Source: Cumulibacter soli | GTDB lineage: Bacteria > Actinomycetota > Actinomycetes > Mycobacteriales > Antricoccaceae | NCBI RefSeq assembly: GCF_004382795.1 | Contig: NZ_SMSG01000005.1 | Coordinates: 124,001 to 188,000 of the forward strand | Length of the DNA: 64,000 nucleotides | Direction: 5' to 3' | Position numbers and translations under genes: made by a program | Notes under the pieces: model-generated | The model's database searches: none | Told to the model about the DNA's origin: nothing | The model's input: the letters and a program-made list of their open reading frames with translations, nothing else | Shown: positions 16,695 to 25,444 of the stretch, in pieces | How the letters are laid out: each line of letters starts with the position of its first letter | Position numbering within the stretch: position 1 is the stretch's first letter

Positions 16695-17606
16695 ATGAGG
16701 ATTGGCATCACATTCGGCCGGGATCAGGACCGGACGGCGATAGAGGCGGTACGGGCCGAGGAGGCCGGGTTTGACCTGGTTGCCTCTGGCGAGCACATGT
16801 TCTTCCATGGCCCTGTCGCCAACGGGCTGATTCAGCTCGCAGCGGCCGCGGGAGCGACCTCTCGGATCCGGTTGCTCAGCGCGCTGACGATCGCGCCGCT
16901 GTACCAGCCCGCCGTACTCACCAAACTCGTGACCACTCTCGATCAGGTCTCCGGTGGACGCTTCGACCTGGGCATCGGCGTCGGTGGCGAGTACCCGCCG
17001 GAGTTCGAAGCCTCGGGGGTGAACGTCAAACAGCGCGGCTCGCGCACCGACGAGACGCTCGAGTTGATGCGGAAGCTGTGGAGCGGGGACGAGGTCTCCT
17101 TTGACGGCCGTTACGTGCAGGTCCCCGGCCTGCGGTTGCAGCCCGGCCCGGTGCAGCCCGGTGGGCCGCCGATCTGGCTTGGCGGCCGCAAGGAGGCAGC
17201 GATCCGTCGCGCGGCGCGATACGCCAGCGTGTGGATGCCATACATGTACTCGCCGGAGCAGTTGCAGCGTTCGTTGCAGCAGGTGCGAGAGGCGGCCAGC
17301 GAGTACGGCCGGTCGCCGTCCGCCGTCGCTGGTGCGGTGTACCTGTGGGGCGCAGTGGATAACGACGGCTCGCAGTCGCGACAGTGGGCCATCGACTACG
17401 TGAGCAAGGCGTACCAGCAGGACTTCACGCCGTTGGCCGACAAGTACCTGGTGCACGGATCACCGCAGCAGGTCACCGACCGGATCGGGCAGTACCTGGA
17501 CGCCGGCGCCGAGACCGTCATCTTTGCCCCGGTCGGGGACGAAGCGTTGCGCTCGCAGATCGTGGACACCTTCGCCGAGGCTGTCGTCCCCCACCTACCC
17601 CGCTAA
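16695..17606 (+). CDS. Luciferase-like (LLM) F420/flavin-dependent oxidoreductase
   Basis: 303 residues, a single bacterial-luciferase TIM barrel. Typical segments are AEEAGFDLVASGEHMFFHG, LLSALTIAPLYQPAVLTK, LDQVSGGRFDLGIGVGGEYPPEFEA, SFDGRYVQVP and PPIWLGGRKEAAIRRAARYA. Many actinobacterial members use F420; others use FMN and act as monooxygenases. Cytoplasmic. ATG at 16695 follows a GGGGGA stretch. The promoter carries the DnaA-box-like cluster. It may belong to the neighbouring acyl-CoA catabolic functions, but the substrate is unknown. Confidence 0.85.
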   Translation: MRIGITFGRDQDRTAIEAVRAEEAGFDLVASGEHMFFHGPVANGLIQLAAAAGATSRIRLLSALTIAPLYQPAVLTKLVTTLDQVSGGRFDLGIGVGGEYPPEFEASGVNVKQRGSRTDETLELMRKLWSGDEVSFDGRYVQVPGLRLQPGPVQPGGPPIWLGGRKEAAIRRAARYASVWMPYMYSPEQLQRSLQQVREAASEYGRSPSAVAGAVYLWGAVDNDGSQSRQWAIDYVSKAYQQDFTPLADKYLVHGSPQQVTDRIGQYLDAGAETVIFAPVGDEALRSQIVDTFAEAVVPHLPR

Positions 17607-17634
17607 TCCCAACCATCCGGATAACCCCGAATCA

Positions 17635-17657
17635 TCCGGTCGCCGAAGGCGACTGGA
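17635..17657 (+). terminator. Hairpin after LLM oxidoreductase
   Basis: TCCGGTCGCC and GGCGACTGGA form a 10-bp stem (one wobble) around GAA, 29 bases after the stop. Confidence 0.5.
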
Positions 17658-17708
17658 TCGGTCGTCGAGGGAGCGAGTAGAGCCACCGCAGGCCGAGCGT
17701 GTCCGTTA

Positions 17709-17774
17709 TTCGCGCAGGAACCCGCGCGCTTCTACCCCGAGTACGGGGCAAAAGCGCGCGGGTTAATGCGCGAA
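17709..17774. repeat. Dispersed palindromic element, family II copy C
   Basis: A 30-base arm starting TTCGCGCAGGAACCCGCGCG pairs with the right arm, which ends GGGTTAATGCGCGAA, at roughly 26 of 30 positions around the loop GAGTAC. A related but more degenerate copy in the same orientation is at 21627-21689. This copy lies between convergent genes. Confidence 0.7.
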
Positions 17775-17785
17775 CTGGTGATCGA

Positions 17786-18586
17786 CTAGTTGCCGCTGGC
17801 CTTGGCCTGCAGCCGGCGCATACCGCGCAGCCAGCGCTCGCGGTCGTTGGCCTTGCGCGCCATGTATTCACCGACCTCCGGGTGCGGCAGGATCAAGAAC
17901 TGTTCGTCATTGACGGCCTTCAGCACGATGTCGGCGACGTCGTCCGGCTCCAGCACCGCGCCGGCGCCGGTGACGACGCGCGCGCCGACCGACCCGGACT
18001 CGGAGTCCTGGTTAAGCATGGCGGTGTTGACGCCTTGCGGGCAGAGGCAGCTGACGCCGATGCCGCGGTCGCCGTACGTGATGGACATCCAGTCGGCGAA
18101 ACCCACGGCCGCGGCCTTCGTGGTCGAGTACGCCGCGGCACCGATCTGACTCAACAAGCCTGCCGCCGATGCGGTCGCGATGAAGTAACCGGAGCCACGC
18201 TCCAGCCATTCCGGCACCAGGAGGCGGGCCGCGCGCACGTGCGCGAGCGTGTTGACGTCAATGGTGCGCAGCCAGTCCTCGTCGGAGTCGCCGAGATCGC
18301 GCGGGCCGATAATGCCAGCGTTGGCGAAGTAAAGGTCGACCGGGCCGAAGGTCGTGCGGGTGTGCTCGATCAACTCGGCGATCGCCTCGCTGTTGCTCAC
18401 ATCCGCGGTACGGCCCGATACGCGGTCCGCCTTGTCACCGAGGTCGGCGATGGTGGCGGCGACGCCGGCTTCGTCCAGATCGACGGCCGTCACGCGCGCG
18501 CCGGAGGCGACCAGTTTGCGGGTGAGGGCGGCACCGATGCCACTGCCCGCACCGGTGACGATAGCGACCTTGTCCTTGACGTCCAT
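17786..18586 (-). CDS. Short-chain dehydrogenase/reductase
   Basis: 266 residues. Cofactor motif TGAGSGIGAAL at about 11-21, NAGIIGP, catalytic Ser region ATASAAGLLSQIGAAAYSTTKAAA with Tyr and Lys four apart. Acidic DLDEAG after beta-2 suggests NAD preference. The C-terminal region (PHPEVGEYMARKANDRERWLRGMRRL) is typical of oxidoreductases in actinobacterial lipid and xenobiotic catabolism. The gene is convergent with the LLM gene and divergent from the metallohydrolase at 18715. Confidence 0.85.
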   Translation of the reverse strand: MDVKDKVAIVTGAGSGIGAALTRKLVASGARVTAVDLDEAGVAATIADLGDKADRVSGRTADVSNSEAIAELIEHTRTTFGPVDLYFANAGIIGPRDLGDSDEDWLRTIDVNTLAHVRAARLLVPEWLERGSGYFIATASAAGLLSQIGAAAYSTTKAAAVGFADWMSITYGDRGIGVSCLCPQGVNTAMLNQDSESGSVGARVVTGAGAVLEPDDVADIVLKAVNDEQFLILPHPEVGEYMARKANDRERWLRGMRRLQAKASGN

Positions 18587-18714
18587 TCGTTCAGCTCCTC
18601 ATCTGCCCAACTCCGGGCTCCTGGCCGTACGTGCTGAACCTACGGTAAGCCGTAAGGCGAGCGAAACCCCGGTACGCTGCGCAGCATGAGGTCTGCTCGA
18701 GAGGGGTACGGCGG

Positions 18715-19488
18715 ATGCGACTGACTTCCCTGCATTGCGGCACGATCACCAGCACTATGGGCGATCCACCCGACCCGCTTCAGTTGCCGATCATGGCGTT
18801 CGTCATCGAAACCGGCGGCGAGGTGGTTCTGTTCGACACCGGTATGCATCCGCACGTGCGCACCCATCCGATCGACTATTGGGGGCGCATCGCCAAACGT
18901 CGACTGGTTCCTGATCTACCCGAGGGCGCCGACGTCGTGAGCCGACTCGCCGAGGCTGGTTACGGCCCGCAGGACGTCACCGTGGTGATCAACTCGCACC
19001 TGCACAACGACCATGCGGGTATGAACCGATTCTTTCCGCATAGCCGCATCGTCGTCCGCCGGCGGGAGTGGGACTACGCGATCACCCAGATGGACGCCGA
19101 TTCCAGTGGGTTCGTGCGTAACGACTTCTTCGATGAGGGCGCGCCCCCGGAGTTCATCGAGTACGACGATGAATGCGATCTGTTCGGGACCGGTGATCTG
19201 GTGCTCGTGTCGACTCCGGGCCACACGCCAGGGCACCAGAGCGCGAAGATTCGATTCGGCTCGGGATCAACCCACGTGTTGACCGGCGATGCGGTGTACG
19301 CGTACGACGACATCGCGTTACGCCGTCCGCCGGGGGTGACGACCGATCGGGAGGCCGCTATTGCGTCGATCGATCGGTTAGCCGATCTAGAAGCCGACGG
19401 CGCCCGCATTCACGTGTGTCACGATGCCGGCCACTGGGCGCACGTGCAGCCGACCGCCGTCGTGCACGAAGAGCCCACCACCAGCTAG
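18715..19488 (+). CDS. Metallo-beta-lactamase fold hydrolase, N-acyl-homoserine-lactonase-like
   Basis: 257 residues. The zinc motif HLHNDHAG (His95, His97, Asp99, His100) follows VVINS, and later zinc ligands are in TPGHTPGHQS and LTGDAVY. The N-terminal block MAFVIETGGEVVLFDTGMHP matches the AHL-lactonase (AttM/AiiA-type) branch, which opens lactone rings. Given the nearby Baeyer-Villiger and acyl-CoA catabolism, it may act on other lactones or esters. Cytoplasmic; two zinc ions expected. ATG at 18715. Confidence 0.8.
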   Translation: MRLTSLHCGTITSTMGDPPDPLQLPIMAFVIETGGEVVLFDTGMHPHVRTHPIDYWGRIAKRRLVPDLPEGADVVSRLAEAGYGPQDVTVVINSHLHNDHAGMNRFFPHSRIVVRRREWDYAITQMDADSSGFVRNDFFDEGAPPEFIEYDDECDLFGTGDLVLVSTPGHTPGHQSAKIRFGSGSTHVLTGDAVYAYDDIALRRPPGVTTDREAAIASIDRLADLEADGARIHVCHDAGHWAHVQPTAVVHEEPTTS

Positions 19489-19551
19489 TCGCCCGCCAGT
19501 ACGGAGTTGACGTCTCGGCGCGATCGGACCGCGCCCGTCGCGCTGCGCGGA

Positions 19552-21495
19552 TCAGAACGCGGGGGTGCTGTCGATCTTCAGCGCGCGTAGTTTGCGATAC
19601 AAGGTCGAGCGGGCGAAGCCGAGCGCAGCCGCTGCGGCGAGTTTGTTCCCGTCGGCGTCCGCCAGCGCCGCGAGGATCGCCTCGCGTTCTGCGCGTTCGA
19701 TCGGCGTCAGTTGGCCCACGGATTGCTGCAGCGACTCAGGCAAATGACGTTCGAGAAGTTCGGATCCGATACACGATTGTGCGGCGAGCGAGAGGGTCAT
19801 CTGCAACTCGCGGACGTTCCCGGGCCAGTCGTGGCGTTCGAGTGCAATCGCCGCCGCCGGATGTAACCTCAGCCCGCGATTCGGTGCGATCTTCGCCAGC
19901 AATTCAGCGGCCAACTCGCGCACGTCGTGTGGGCGCGAGCGCAGTGGGGGTATCGCGACCGCATCGCCGAACACGCCCGCGAGCCGCGCCGGGTCGGCTG
20001 CGGTGGCCGCCAGCGGAATGCCTGTGGCCTCGGCAATCTCGACCACGTGACGCAGCGCGTGAAGTGTCGCCGCCGTCGCTTCATCACAGTGCCGCACCAA
20101 CACCGCACGCCCGCCGGTGATCGCCGAGTTCGCGAGTTGGTCCCAGCCTGCAGAGGTCGCGTCGAGCAGAACGGGTACCGCGTCAGGCGCTCGAAGGTTC
20201 AGCACCGCGAGCGCGGCCCGGCGTCGTCCGCTGCCGGGTTCGCCGGTGATCACCACGGAGCGACGCGTGGCGACGACTCGCGCGAGTGCATCGCGAGCGG
20301 CGAGCGCCGGCGCTGACCGGCCGGTCACGCAGGTCGCGGACGAACTGCCCTCTTCGGGTGGGGGCTTATTGGGTCCGCGCTTGTCCGATCCAGTGCCGGC
20401 GGCTCCGGGTCGTGTGGATCGCAGTCGTGTGGATTGCAGTTTTGTGGATCGCAGCTGTGCGGCGTGGGGTTTGGGGGCTTGGGGTTGTGCGGATGGGGGT
20501 TGCGTGGCTTGGGGCTGGGCGACCTGGACGGCTGCCGCGATGTCGTGAGAGGTGCTTGATATGTCGCTGGGCATGGCGTCGAGGACAATCAGCGCGCCGG
20601 CGGCGCGCCCGCGCTCGCCGATCCGGGCTGCGTTCGCCCGTACGACCTGACCGTCGGTGAGAGTGAGCCGCTCGCTGACGGAATCGTGGGCTTGCAGCGC
20701 CGGCGCAGCCCAGAACCACAGCAGGTCGCGATCCGCGCGCTCGAGCAGCGCGGAGGCGGCCGGGTTGCAGATGAAGACGTCCACCCCGACAGCGACCAGC
20801 GGGCGGGAGGTCCGTTTCGAGCGCGAAACGAAACTGTCCAACACCATCCGCTCGGTTTGCGATGCGGCCTCGCGCAGTCGTTGCTCGATGTCGTGGATAG
20901 CGCGCGTGAGCACTGAGCGCGCGAACGGGCTGTATTCGTCGAGACTGCACGTGAGGTTCAGGCCGCCCTCGATCGTGTTGTGCACGGGATGACGAATGGG
21001 CGCGGCGATACACACGAACGATTGCAGGCTGTCGCGGAAATGCTCAGCACCGCGCACCTCGAACAGTCGCTCCTCCTCAAGGGCGCACCCGATCCCGTTG
21101 GTGCCGACGTACTCCTCAGCAAACACGAATCCGGGTGCGACATTGTGCCGATCGAGGTTGTGCATCCAGGAACGCGTTCCGACGCGGCGGTCGACGATCC
21201 GCGCGTCGCTGTCCGCGAGTAGCACCGTGCCGTTCGTATCGGCCAACTCGTCGGCGAGCGCATCGAGGATCGGGCTGGCGGCAGCAAGCAGGCGTCGTTT
21301 GGTCGGGCCGTCGGTGACGTACGGCAGGTCGATTCCGGTGGGCTGTACGCCGCCGAGGAGCGAACGCTGCCAGGAGTTGACGATGTCCGGACGAGGCAGC
21401 CGAGGGTGCCGTGCCTCGCGATCACGTGTTTGGAAGTCGCGTGCTGCGAGGTCCTCGAGCAAGAATTGTTCGCGTGTCCTCCGCATGTCGTTCAT
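19552..21495 (-). CDS. AcoR-like regulator: GAF + degenerate AAA+ + Fis HTH
   Basis: 647 residues from the ATG at 21495. N-terminal GAF-type sensor region at about 60-210 (AEEYVGTNGIGCAL, FVCIAAPIRHP), then a PAS-like stretch. A low-complexity linker at about 320-365 is rich in Gln, Pro, Ser and Arg. The AAA+ module has Walker A ITGEPGSGRRR, PPLRSRPHDVRELA and WPGNVRELQ; the GAFTGA loop that contacts sigma-54 is absent. The C-terminal Fis helix-turn-helix is NKLAAAAALGFARSTLYRKL. It resembles regulators of acetoin, alcohol or aromatic catabolism. Without GAFTGA it probably works with ordinary sigma factors. Likely targets are the flanking oxidoreductase genes. Confidence 0.85.
   Translation of the reverse strand: MNDMRRTREQFLLEDLAARDFQTRDREARHPRLPRPDIVNSWQRSLLGGVQPTGIDLPYVTDGPTKRRLLAAASPILDALADELADTNGTVLLADSDARIVDRRVGTRSWMHNLDRHNVAPGFVFAEEYVGTNGIGCALEEERLFEVRGAEHFRDSLQSFVCIAAPIRHPVHNTIEGGLNLTCSLDEYSPFARSVLTRAIHDIEQRLREAASQTERMVLDSFVSRSKRTSRPLVAVGVDVFICNPAASALLERADRDLLWFWAAPALQAHDSVSERLTLTDGQVVRANAARIGERGRAAGALIVLDAMPSDISSTSHDIAAAVQVAQPQATQPPSAQPQAPKPHAAQLRSTKLQSTRLRSTRPGAAGTGSDKRGPNKPPPEEGSSSATCVTGRSAPALAARDALARVVATRRSVVITGEPGSGRRRAALAVLNLRAPDAVPVLLDATSAGWDQLANSAITGGRAVLVRHCDEATAATLHALRHVVEIAEATGIPLAATAADPARLAGVFGDAVAIPPLRSRPHDVRELAAELLAKIAPNRGLRLHPAAAIALERHDWPGNVRELQMTLSLAAQSCIGSELLERHLPESLQQSVGQLTPIERAEREAILAALADADGNKLAAAAALGFARSTLYRKLRALKIDSTPAF
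20403..20530. repeat. 15-bp period tandem repeat inside regulator gene
   Basis: Consecutive units such as TGTGGATCGCAGTCG, TGTGGATTGCAGTTT and TGTGGATCGCAGCTG, then more diverged G-rich units, repeat every 15 bases. They encode five-residue repeats (QSTRL/RSTKL-like) of the interdomain linker. Confidence 0.7.
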
Positions 21496-21626
21496 ATGCG
21501 TTGGTCCTCGGATCTCAGGGCGCGCACATCTCAGGGGCTATACAGCCGGGAGCGCGCTAATGTGATCGGCATCATACCTCGCTGGATGTCGTTCCGAAGC
21601 CTTGCGAGCAGGACGGTGCCGATGAT

Positions 21627-21689
21627 GAGCGATTCCCGCGCGGTTGTGCCCCGACTACGGGGCTGAAGGGCGCTACTTAATGCGCGAAC
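21627..21689. repeat. Dispersed palindromic element, family II copy D
   Basis: It shares CCCGCGCG, GCCCCGACTACGGGGC and TTAATGCGCGAAC with copy C at 17709-17774, at matching spacing and in the same orientation. The central stem GCCCCG-ACTA-CGGGGC is intact, but the outer arms are more degraded. Lies between the regulator start and the end of the LLM gene. Confidence 0.55.
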
Positions 21690-21719
21690 AAGTATCTGCG
21701 TGTCGTGCTCGGTGGGCCG

Positions 21720-21744
21720 CTGGGTGAGCGATGCGCTCACCCAG
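21720..21744 (-). terminator. Terminator hairpin of LLM monooxygenase
   Basis: CTGGGTGAGCG-ATG-CGCTCACCCAG: a perfect 11-bp stem with a 3-base loop, 19 bases beyond the stop of the minus-strand gene. Confidence 0.8.
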
Positions 21745-21763
21745 CGCGCCACTTCTATGCCGA

Positions 21764-22921
21764 CTATTCCTTCTTGCCGAAGTGCCGTTCGCTGGCCGCC
21801 GCGAGTGCCTTCTCCACCCGTCCGTCCAGCGACTCCCAGTCACCAATAGCTCGTTGCTCGGCCTGCACCAGCCGACCGGCGGTGCCCTGAAAGACGGGTT
21901 TGACGTGGTTGGCGATCAACTCGTAACTGCGTTTCATCGCGTCCGGGCGGGCCCACTCGTTGTGCATGATCAGGTAACTACCGAACCCGCCGTTGGATTG
22001 CTTCTGCAATCGCTCGATCTGGGCAATCGCGTCGTCCGGTGTGCCGATGACGCCGAGGCCGGTCTCATTAACCCACGCGATTCGTTCCTCGAAGGTTTCA
22101 CCAGCCGCGCGGAAGTGCGGTACGGCGAGGATTTTCTGCGTGTAATGAGCCCAGTCCATCAGCCCGTACCTGACGTCCTCGATCGCCTGTTCCTTGGTCT
22201 CGGCGATGTGCATAGGTCCGACTAGGCGCCAGCGGGAACGGTCGGCGACCGTACCGAACTCCTTCGCGCGTTCCTCCACGACGTCCCAGTGCATAGCAAG
22301 CATGTCGAATCCGGCGGCCGCGGTCGCACCGACAGACAGCATCCCGAGGCCGTGCTTGCCGGCGATTCGTGGGCCGGTGGGAGAGGCGATGGCCGCGACG
22401 CCGATCTCGAAGTCGGTGTACGGCGTGTACTGCGATTTCGCCTCCCGCAATCGGTACCGGGGGGTTTCGACGGTCAGCGGCTCATCGCTGCGCAGCAGGT
22501 GCATCAGGACGTCGGTGTCGTCCTCCAGAGCGGTGCGCTGCTCCTCGATCTCGATCCCGATCATCTGTGCGTCGCCGGGTAGCGCGCCGGGGCCGAGGCC
22601 GAGCATGAACCGCCCGCGGGTCAGGTTGTCCAGGAAGATGGCGCGATCAGCCACCCACAGAGGGTTGTGGTACGGCAGCGACAGCACGCCTGTGCCCAGG
22701 TTGATGTGGCGGGTCTGAGTTGCGCAGTGCGCGATGAAGATCATCGGGTCGGGAATGATCTCGGTACCCGCCGAGTGGTGTTCGCCGATCCACGCCTCCT
22801 CGAAGCCGAGTCGATCGAGGTGCTGGATCACCTCGAGATCACGTTGGTAGGCGCTGATCGGATCTTGACCGGCCAAGGGGTGGAACGGCGCCATGAAGAT
22901 GCCGAACTTCATTCGTGACAT
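21764..22921 (-). CDS. LLM flavin-dependent monooxygenase (LimB-like)
   Basis: 385 residues from the ATG at 22921, which has AAAGG about ten bases upstream; a longer in-frame extension to 22945 is possible. Motifs are MKFGIFMAPFHPLAGQDP, LDRLGFEEAWIGEHHSAGTE, INLGTGVLSLPYHNPLWVADR, LDNLTRGRFMLGLGPGALPGD. This is the luciferase-family group that includes limonene 1,2-monooxygenase and similar FMNH2-dependent oxygenases. A separate flavin reductase is expected; none is adjacent. Probably part of terpene, ketone or hydrocarbon catabolism under the neighbouring regulator. Confidence 0.85.
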   Translation of the reverse strand: MSRMKFGIFMAPFHPLAGQDPISAYQRDLEVIQHLDRLGFEEAWIGEHHSAGTEIIPDPMIFIAHCATQTRHINLGTGVLSLPYHNPLWVADRAIFLDNLTRGRFMLGLGPGALPGDAQMIGIEIEEQRTALEDDTDVLMHLLRSDEPLTVETPRYRLREAKSQYTPYTDFEIGVAAIASPTGPRIAGKHGLGMLSVGATAAAGFDMLAMHWDVVEERAKEFGTVADRSRWRLVGPMHIAETKEQAIEDVRYGLMDWAHYTQKILAVPHFRAAGETFEERIAWVNETGLGVIGTPDDAIAQIERLQKQSNGGFGSYLIMHNEWARPDAMKRSYELIANHVKPVFQGTAGRLVQAEQRAIGDWESLDGRVEKALAAASERHFGKKE

Positions 22922-23040
22922 GAGCGGAAGCCTTTCGCGAGACATCGATAGGCCAATGGTGAACGCTCGGGAACGCGCGAGGTGTCCGATTTTGAGTCAC
23001 ACGTCACAACCGGTGCGGTGACGATACGTGGGCAAGAACG

Positions 23041-23079
23041 ACGGAATGGACCGCTCGCGAGGCGAGCGATCCATTCCGT
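23041..23079 (-). terminator. Terminator of the solute-binding protein gene
   Basis: An 18-base arm starting ACGGAATGGACCGCTCGC pairs at 17 of 18 positions around a GAG loop, 18 bases past the stop. Confidence 0.82.
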
Positions 23080-23097
23080 AGCAGCAAACTGGGTGGC

Positions 23098-24675
23098 CTA
23101 CGCTGCGAGTGCAGCGTGACGCAGGTCGAGTACGCCATCCGGCAGCATTTGGACGCCCGAGATGTCAGGGCTGACGGCGGCGGCCATGTGTGCGATGCAG
23201 ATCGGGATGACGTGCGGTGGGTTCGCCACCCACGCGTCCCAGTACTTCTCGTAAAGCGGCTTACGCTCCGCCGGATCCAGCGGCTCCGCCGCGGCGGTCG
23301 CGGCCGCATTCAACTCGGTGAAGTCGACCTCACCCGGGTTCAGCAGCGCATCCGGCGTCAGCAACCGCCCGTGTACGGCTTCCGGGTCGTTCAGCACGGT
23401 TGCCTGCGACACCCATGATTCGACTGATTTCTGGACGGCGAACTCTTCGACCATCTGTGCCGGGGGCTTGGGCTCGATATTCATCGTCAACCCGACTTCG
23501 CCGAGTTCCTGCTGGATCACCTCGGCAATCTTCTGGTAGATCGTGATGTTCGGCGGCACGGCCGTGAACTCGGTACCGGTCGCGCCGGCGTCCTCCAGGA
23601 TCTTTGCCGCGGCCTCGGGGTCGTAGCCGAATACCTCGGAGCCGTCGCCCAACTTCTCGCTGTAACCCGGGCTCGTAGATCCGAACATCTGCACGCTGGG
23701 CGTGCAGTGTCCGTCGTAGATGCCGTCGGAGATCGCCTTGCGATCGATCGCCATATTCAGCGCCTTGCGAACCTCCGGGTCATCGAATGGGGGCTTCGCG
23801 GCGTTCACGATCATGTAGAGGAACAGCGGGCTTTCGCGGACGACGACCTGCATCCCGGCACCCTCTGAATCATTCAGCTGGTCGGGGTTGATCTGCGCGA
23901 CGTCGATATCACCGGACTGCAGTGCGTTGAACCGGGATTGATCGTCGGCCATCAAGGTGTAGGTGATGGAGGCGACGTTCTGTGCCTGCGGATCCCAGTA
24001 GTCGGGCGACTTCTCCAACTCGACGGTGGCGCCGGGATTGATCTTCGTCGCCTGATAGGCGCCGATACCCACGGGCTTGGTCGCGAGCGTGCCGGCGTCG
24101 GCGGCCTTGGGCGAGACCATGATGCCGCCGCGGGACGCCAGCGACACCGCGAGCGTGCCTAGGCCTCCGTCGACATGAATCTTCACCGTTGACGCATCCA
24201 CGACCTCGACGGAGGAGATCATGTTGAGTTCACCGGCGATCGCGCTGCCCTCCGCGATATTGCGCTCCAGGTTGAACTTGACGGCGTCCGCATCGAATGG
24301 CGTCCCGTCCGAGAACGACAAGCCCTCTTGCAATGTCAACACCATCGCGCCGTTGTCGTCGGCGGGTTCGAACGATGTCGCGAGCATCGGCTCGACGGCG
24401 CCGTCATCGCCGGTCATCAGCAGACGGTCGTAGACCGCGGTGTACGTCGTGAAGTCGGCGTTCGTCGTGCTCTCGGTCGGATCCCAACTCTGCGGAAGAA
24501 CCGTGAACCCGGCATCGAGATGAGCGTCCGGATCGAAGTCAGCGGCGAGGTCGATCGCGTGGGGATACTCCTGGGTGCTCTTGTCCGGCGTCTTACTGTC
24601 AGCTCCGGAACAGGCAGTGAGCAGCAGACTCACCGCGGTGAGTGCAGCGAGCGGTAGGGCGGCACGAATCCGCAT
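23098..24675 (-). CDS. ABC transporter solute-binding lipoprotein, family 5 (peptide/nickel type)
   Basis: 525 residues from the ATG at 24675 (GAGG upstream). Lipoprotein signal LPLAALTAVSLLLTAC. The mature protein has the SBP_bac_5 pattern: FTVLPQSWDPTES, LATSFEPADDNGAMVLTLQEGLSFSDGTPFDADAVKFNLER, VRKALNMAIDRKAI. These proteins capture peptides, metals, opines or glycosides for import. No dpp/opp permease or ATPase genes are next to it: downstream is the LLM gene and upstream the decayed island. It is therefore an orphan binding protein, perhaps feeding a transporter encoded elsewhere. Confidence 0.88.
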   Translation of the reverse strand: MRIRAALPLAALTAVSLLLTACSGADSKTPDKSTQEYPHAIDLAADFDPDAHLDAGFTVLPQSWDPTESTTNADFTTYTAVYDRLLMTGDDGAVEPMLATSFEPADDNGAMVLTLQEGLSFSDGTPFDADAVKFNLERNIAEGSAIAGELNMISSVEVVDASTVKIHVDGGLGTLAVSLASRGGIMVSPKAADAGTLATKPVGIGAYQATKINPGATVELEKSPDYWDPQAQNVASITYTLMADDQSRFNALQSGDIDVAQINPDQLNDSEGAGMQVVVRESPLFLYMIVNAAKPPFDDPEVRKALNMAIDRKAISDGIYDGHCTPSVQMFGSTSPGYSEKLGDGSEVFGYDPEAAAKILEDAGATGTEFTAVPPNITIYQKIAEVIQQELGEVGLTMNIEPKPPAQMVEEFAVQKSVESWVSQATVLNDPEAVHGRLLTPDALLNPGEVDFTELNAAATAAAEPLDPAERKPLYEKYWDAWVANPPHVIPICIAHMAAAVSPDISGVQMLPDGVLDLRHAALAA

Positions 24676-25099
24676 GGGGCCTCGTTTCAATACGACTGCG
24701 ACGCGCGCTCAGGCGTCGGAGCAACTGGCAGCGATGTCTGGCCAACATCGCCGGTCGGCGCTCCGCAGAAGGGGCGCACCACCGGCCGCGCCGTCCGAAA
24801 TGCGGAGTACGCGCAGCCTGTAGCAACGCTAGCGCCACGGCGTACGGCGCCGACATTGACAAACTCGAAAAGTTCCTCCGGCCAGCTTGGTGAAATCCAC
24901 CGACAGGTTGATCGACCACCCGGCAGGCGATCCTCCGCCACCGGACCCTCGCCGGCTAGTGCGTCTCCACCGGCCGTTGATCGACATGTTGGCGATTTTG
25001 TCAAGTGGGCAGGGGTGAGGCGCCCGCTCTCGGTAGCGAATCGGGAGTGGGTGCCTCGGCCAAGGATCATCGACCGATCGAGGGGAGGAACGAACCCGA
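24676..25099. other. Intergenic stretch at the island border
   Basis: About 420 bases with no credible gene in either strand. It should include the promoter of the solute-binding protein gene. From about 24890 onward the sequence loses the coding periodicity of the neighbours and leads into gene fragments. Confidence 0.4.
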
Positions 25100-25444
25100 G
25101 CGCGCGGGCTCAGAGCGCCGCAGCTGACGAGCTGGCTCAAGGCGTTGTATCTTGTGCGCAACACTTGTGCTCATCACGGGCGGTTGTTCAATCGCGTTCA
25201 CACGATCGCGCCGAAGCTTCCCAACCTGGGGCTCCATCCCGACCTCGACGCGGCTTCGACGGAATGGAACCGTACTTTCGCCCGACTTACCCTCGTCCAG
25301 TTCCTGTCGGACCGACTGGGCGTGGGGCGAAGCAGGATGCTCCCCGCTGTCGTGAAGAGCTTTCCTGCGGTGACGATCGTCCCGATCGCCCATATGGGGG
25401 TCCCTGACGACTGGCGGGCAAATCCACTCTGGGCAACGACCTGA
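25100..25444 (+). pseudogene. Abi-family protein, C-terminal fragment
   Basis: The frame reads LTSWLKALYLVRNTCAHHGRLFNR, then VQFLSDRLG and DWRANPLW. This is the C-terminal signature (RNxCAHHxRLxNR, catalytic-like histidines) of Abi_2/AbiD-AbiF abortive-infection proteins. The usual N-terminal two-thirds is missing and no start is present, so the gene is truncated. Abi_2 proteins are linked to phage defence and HEPN-type RNA cleavage; this remnant should be inactive. Confidence 0.65.

Noticed and set aside
24890-25020. IS-type non-coding end sequence near CGGCCGTTGATCGACATG
   Set aside because: Looks familiar from transposon leaders but has no partner inverted repeat or transposase next to it.
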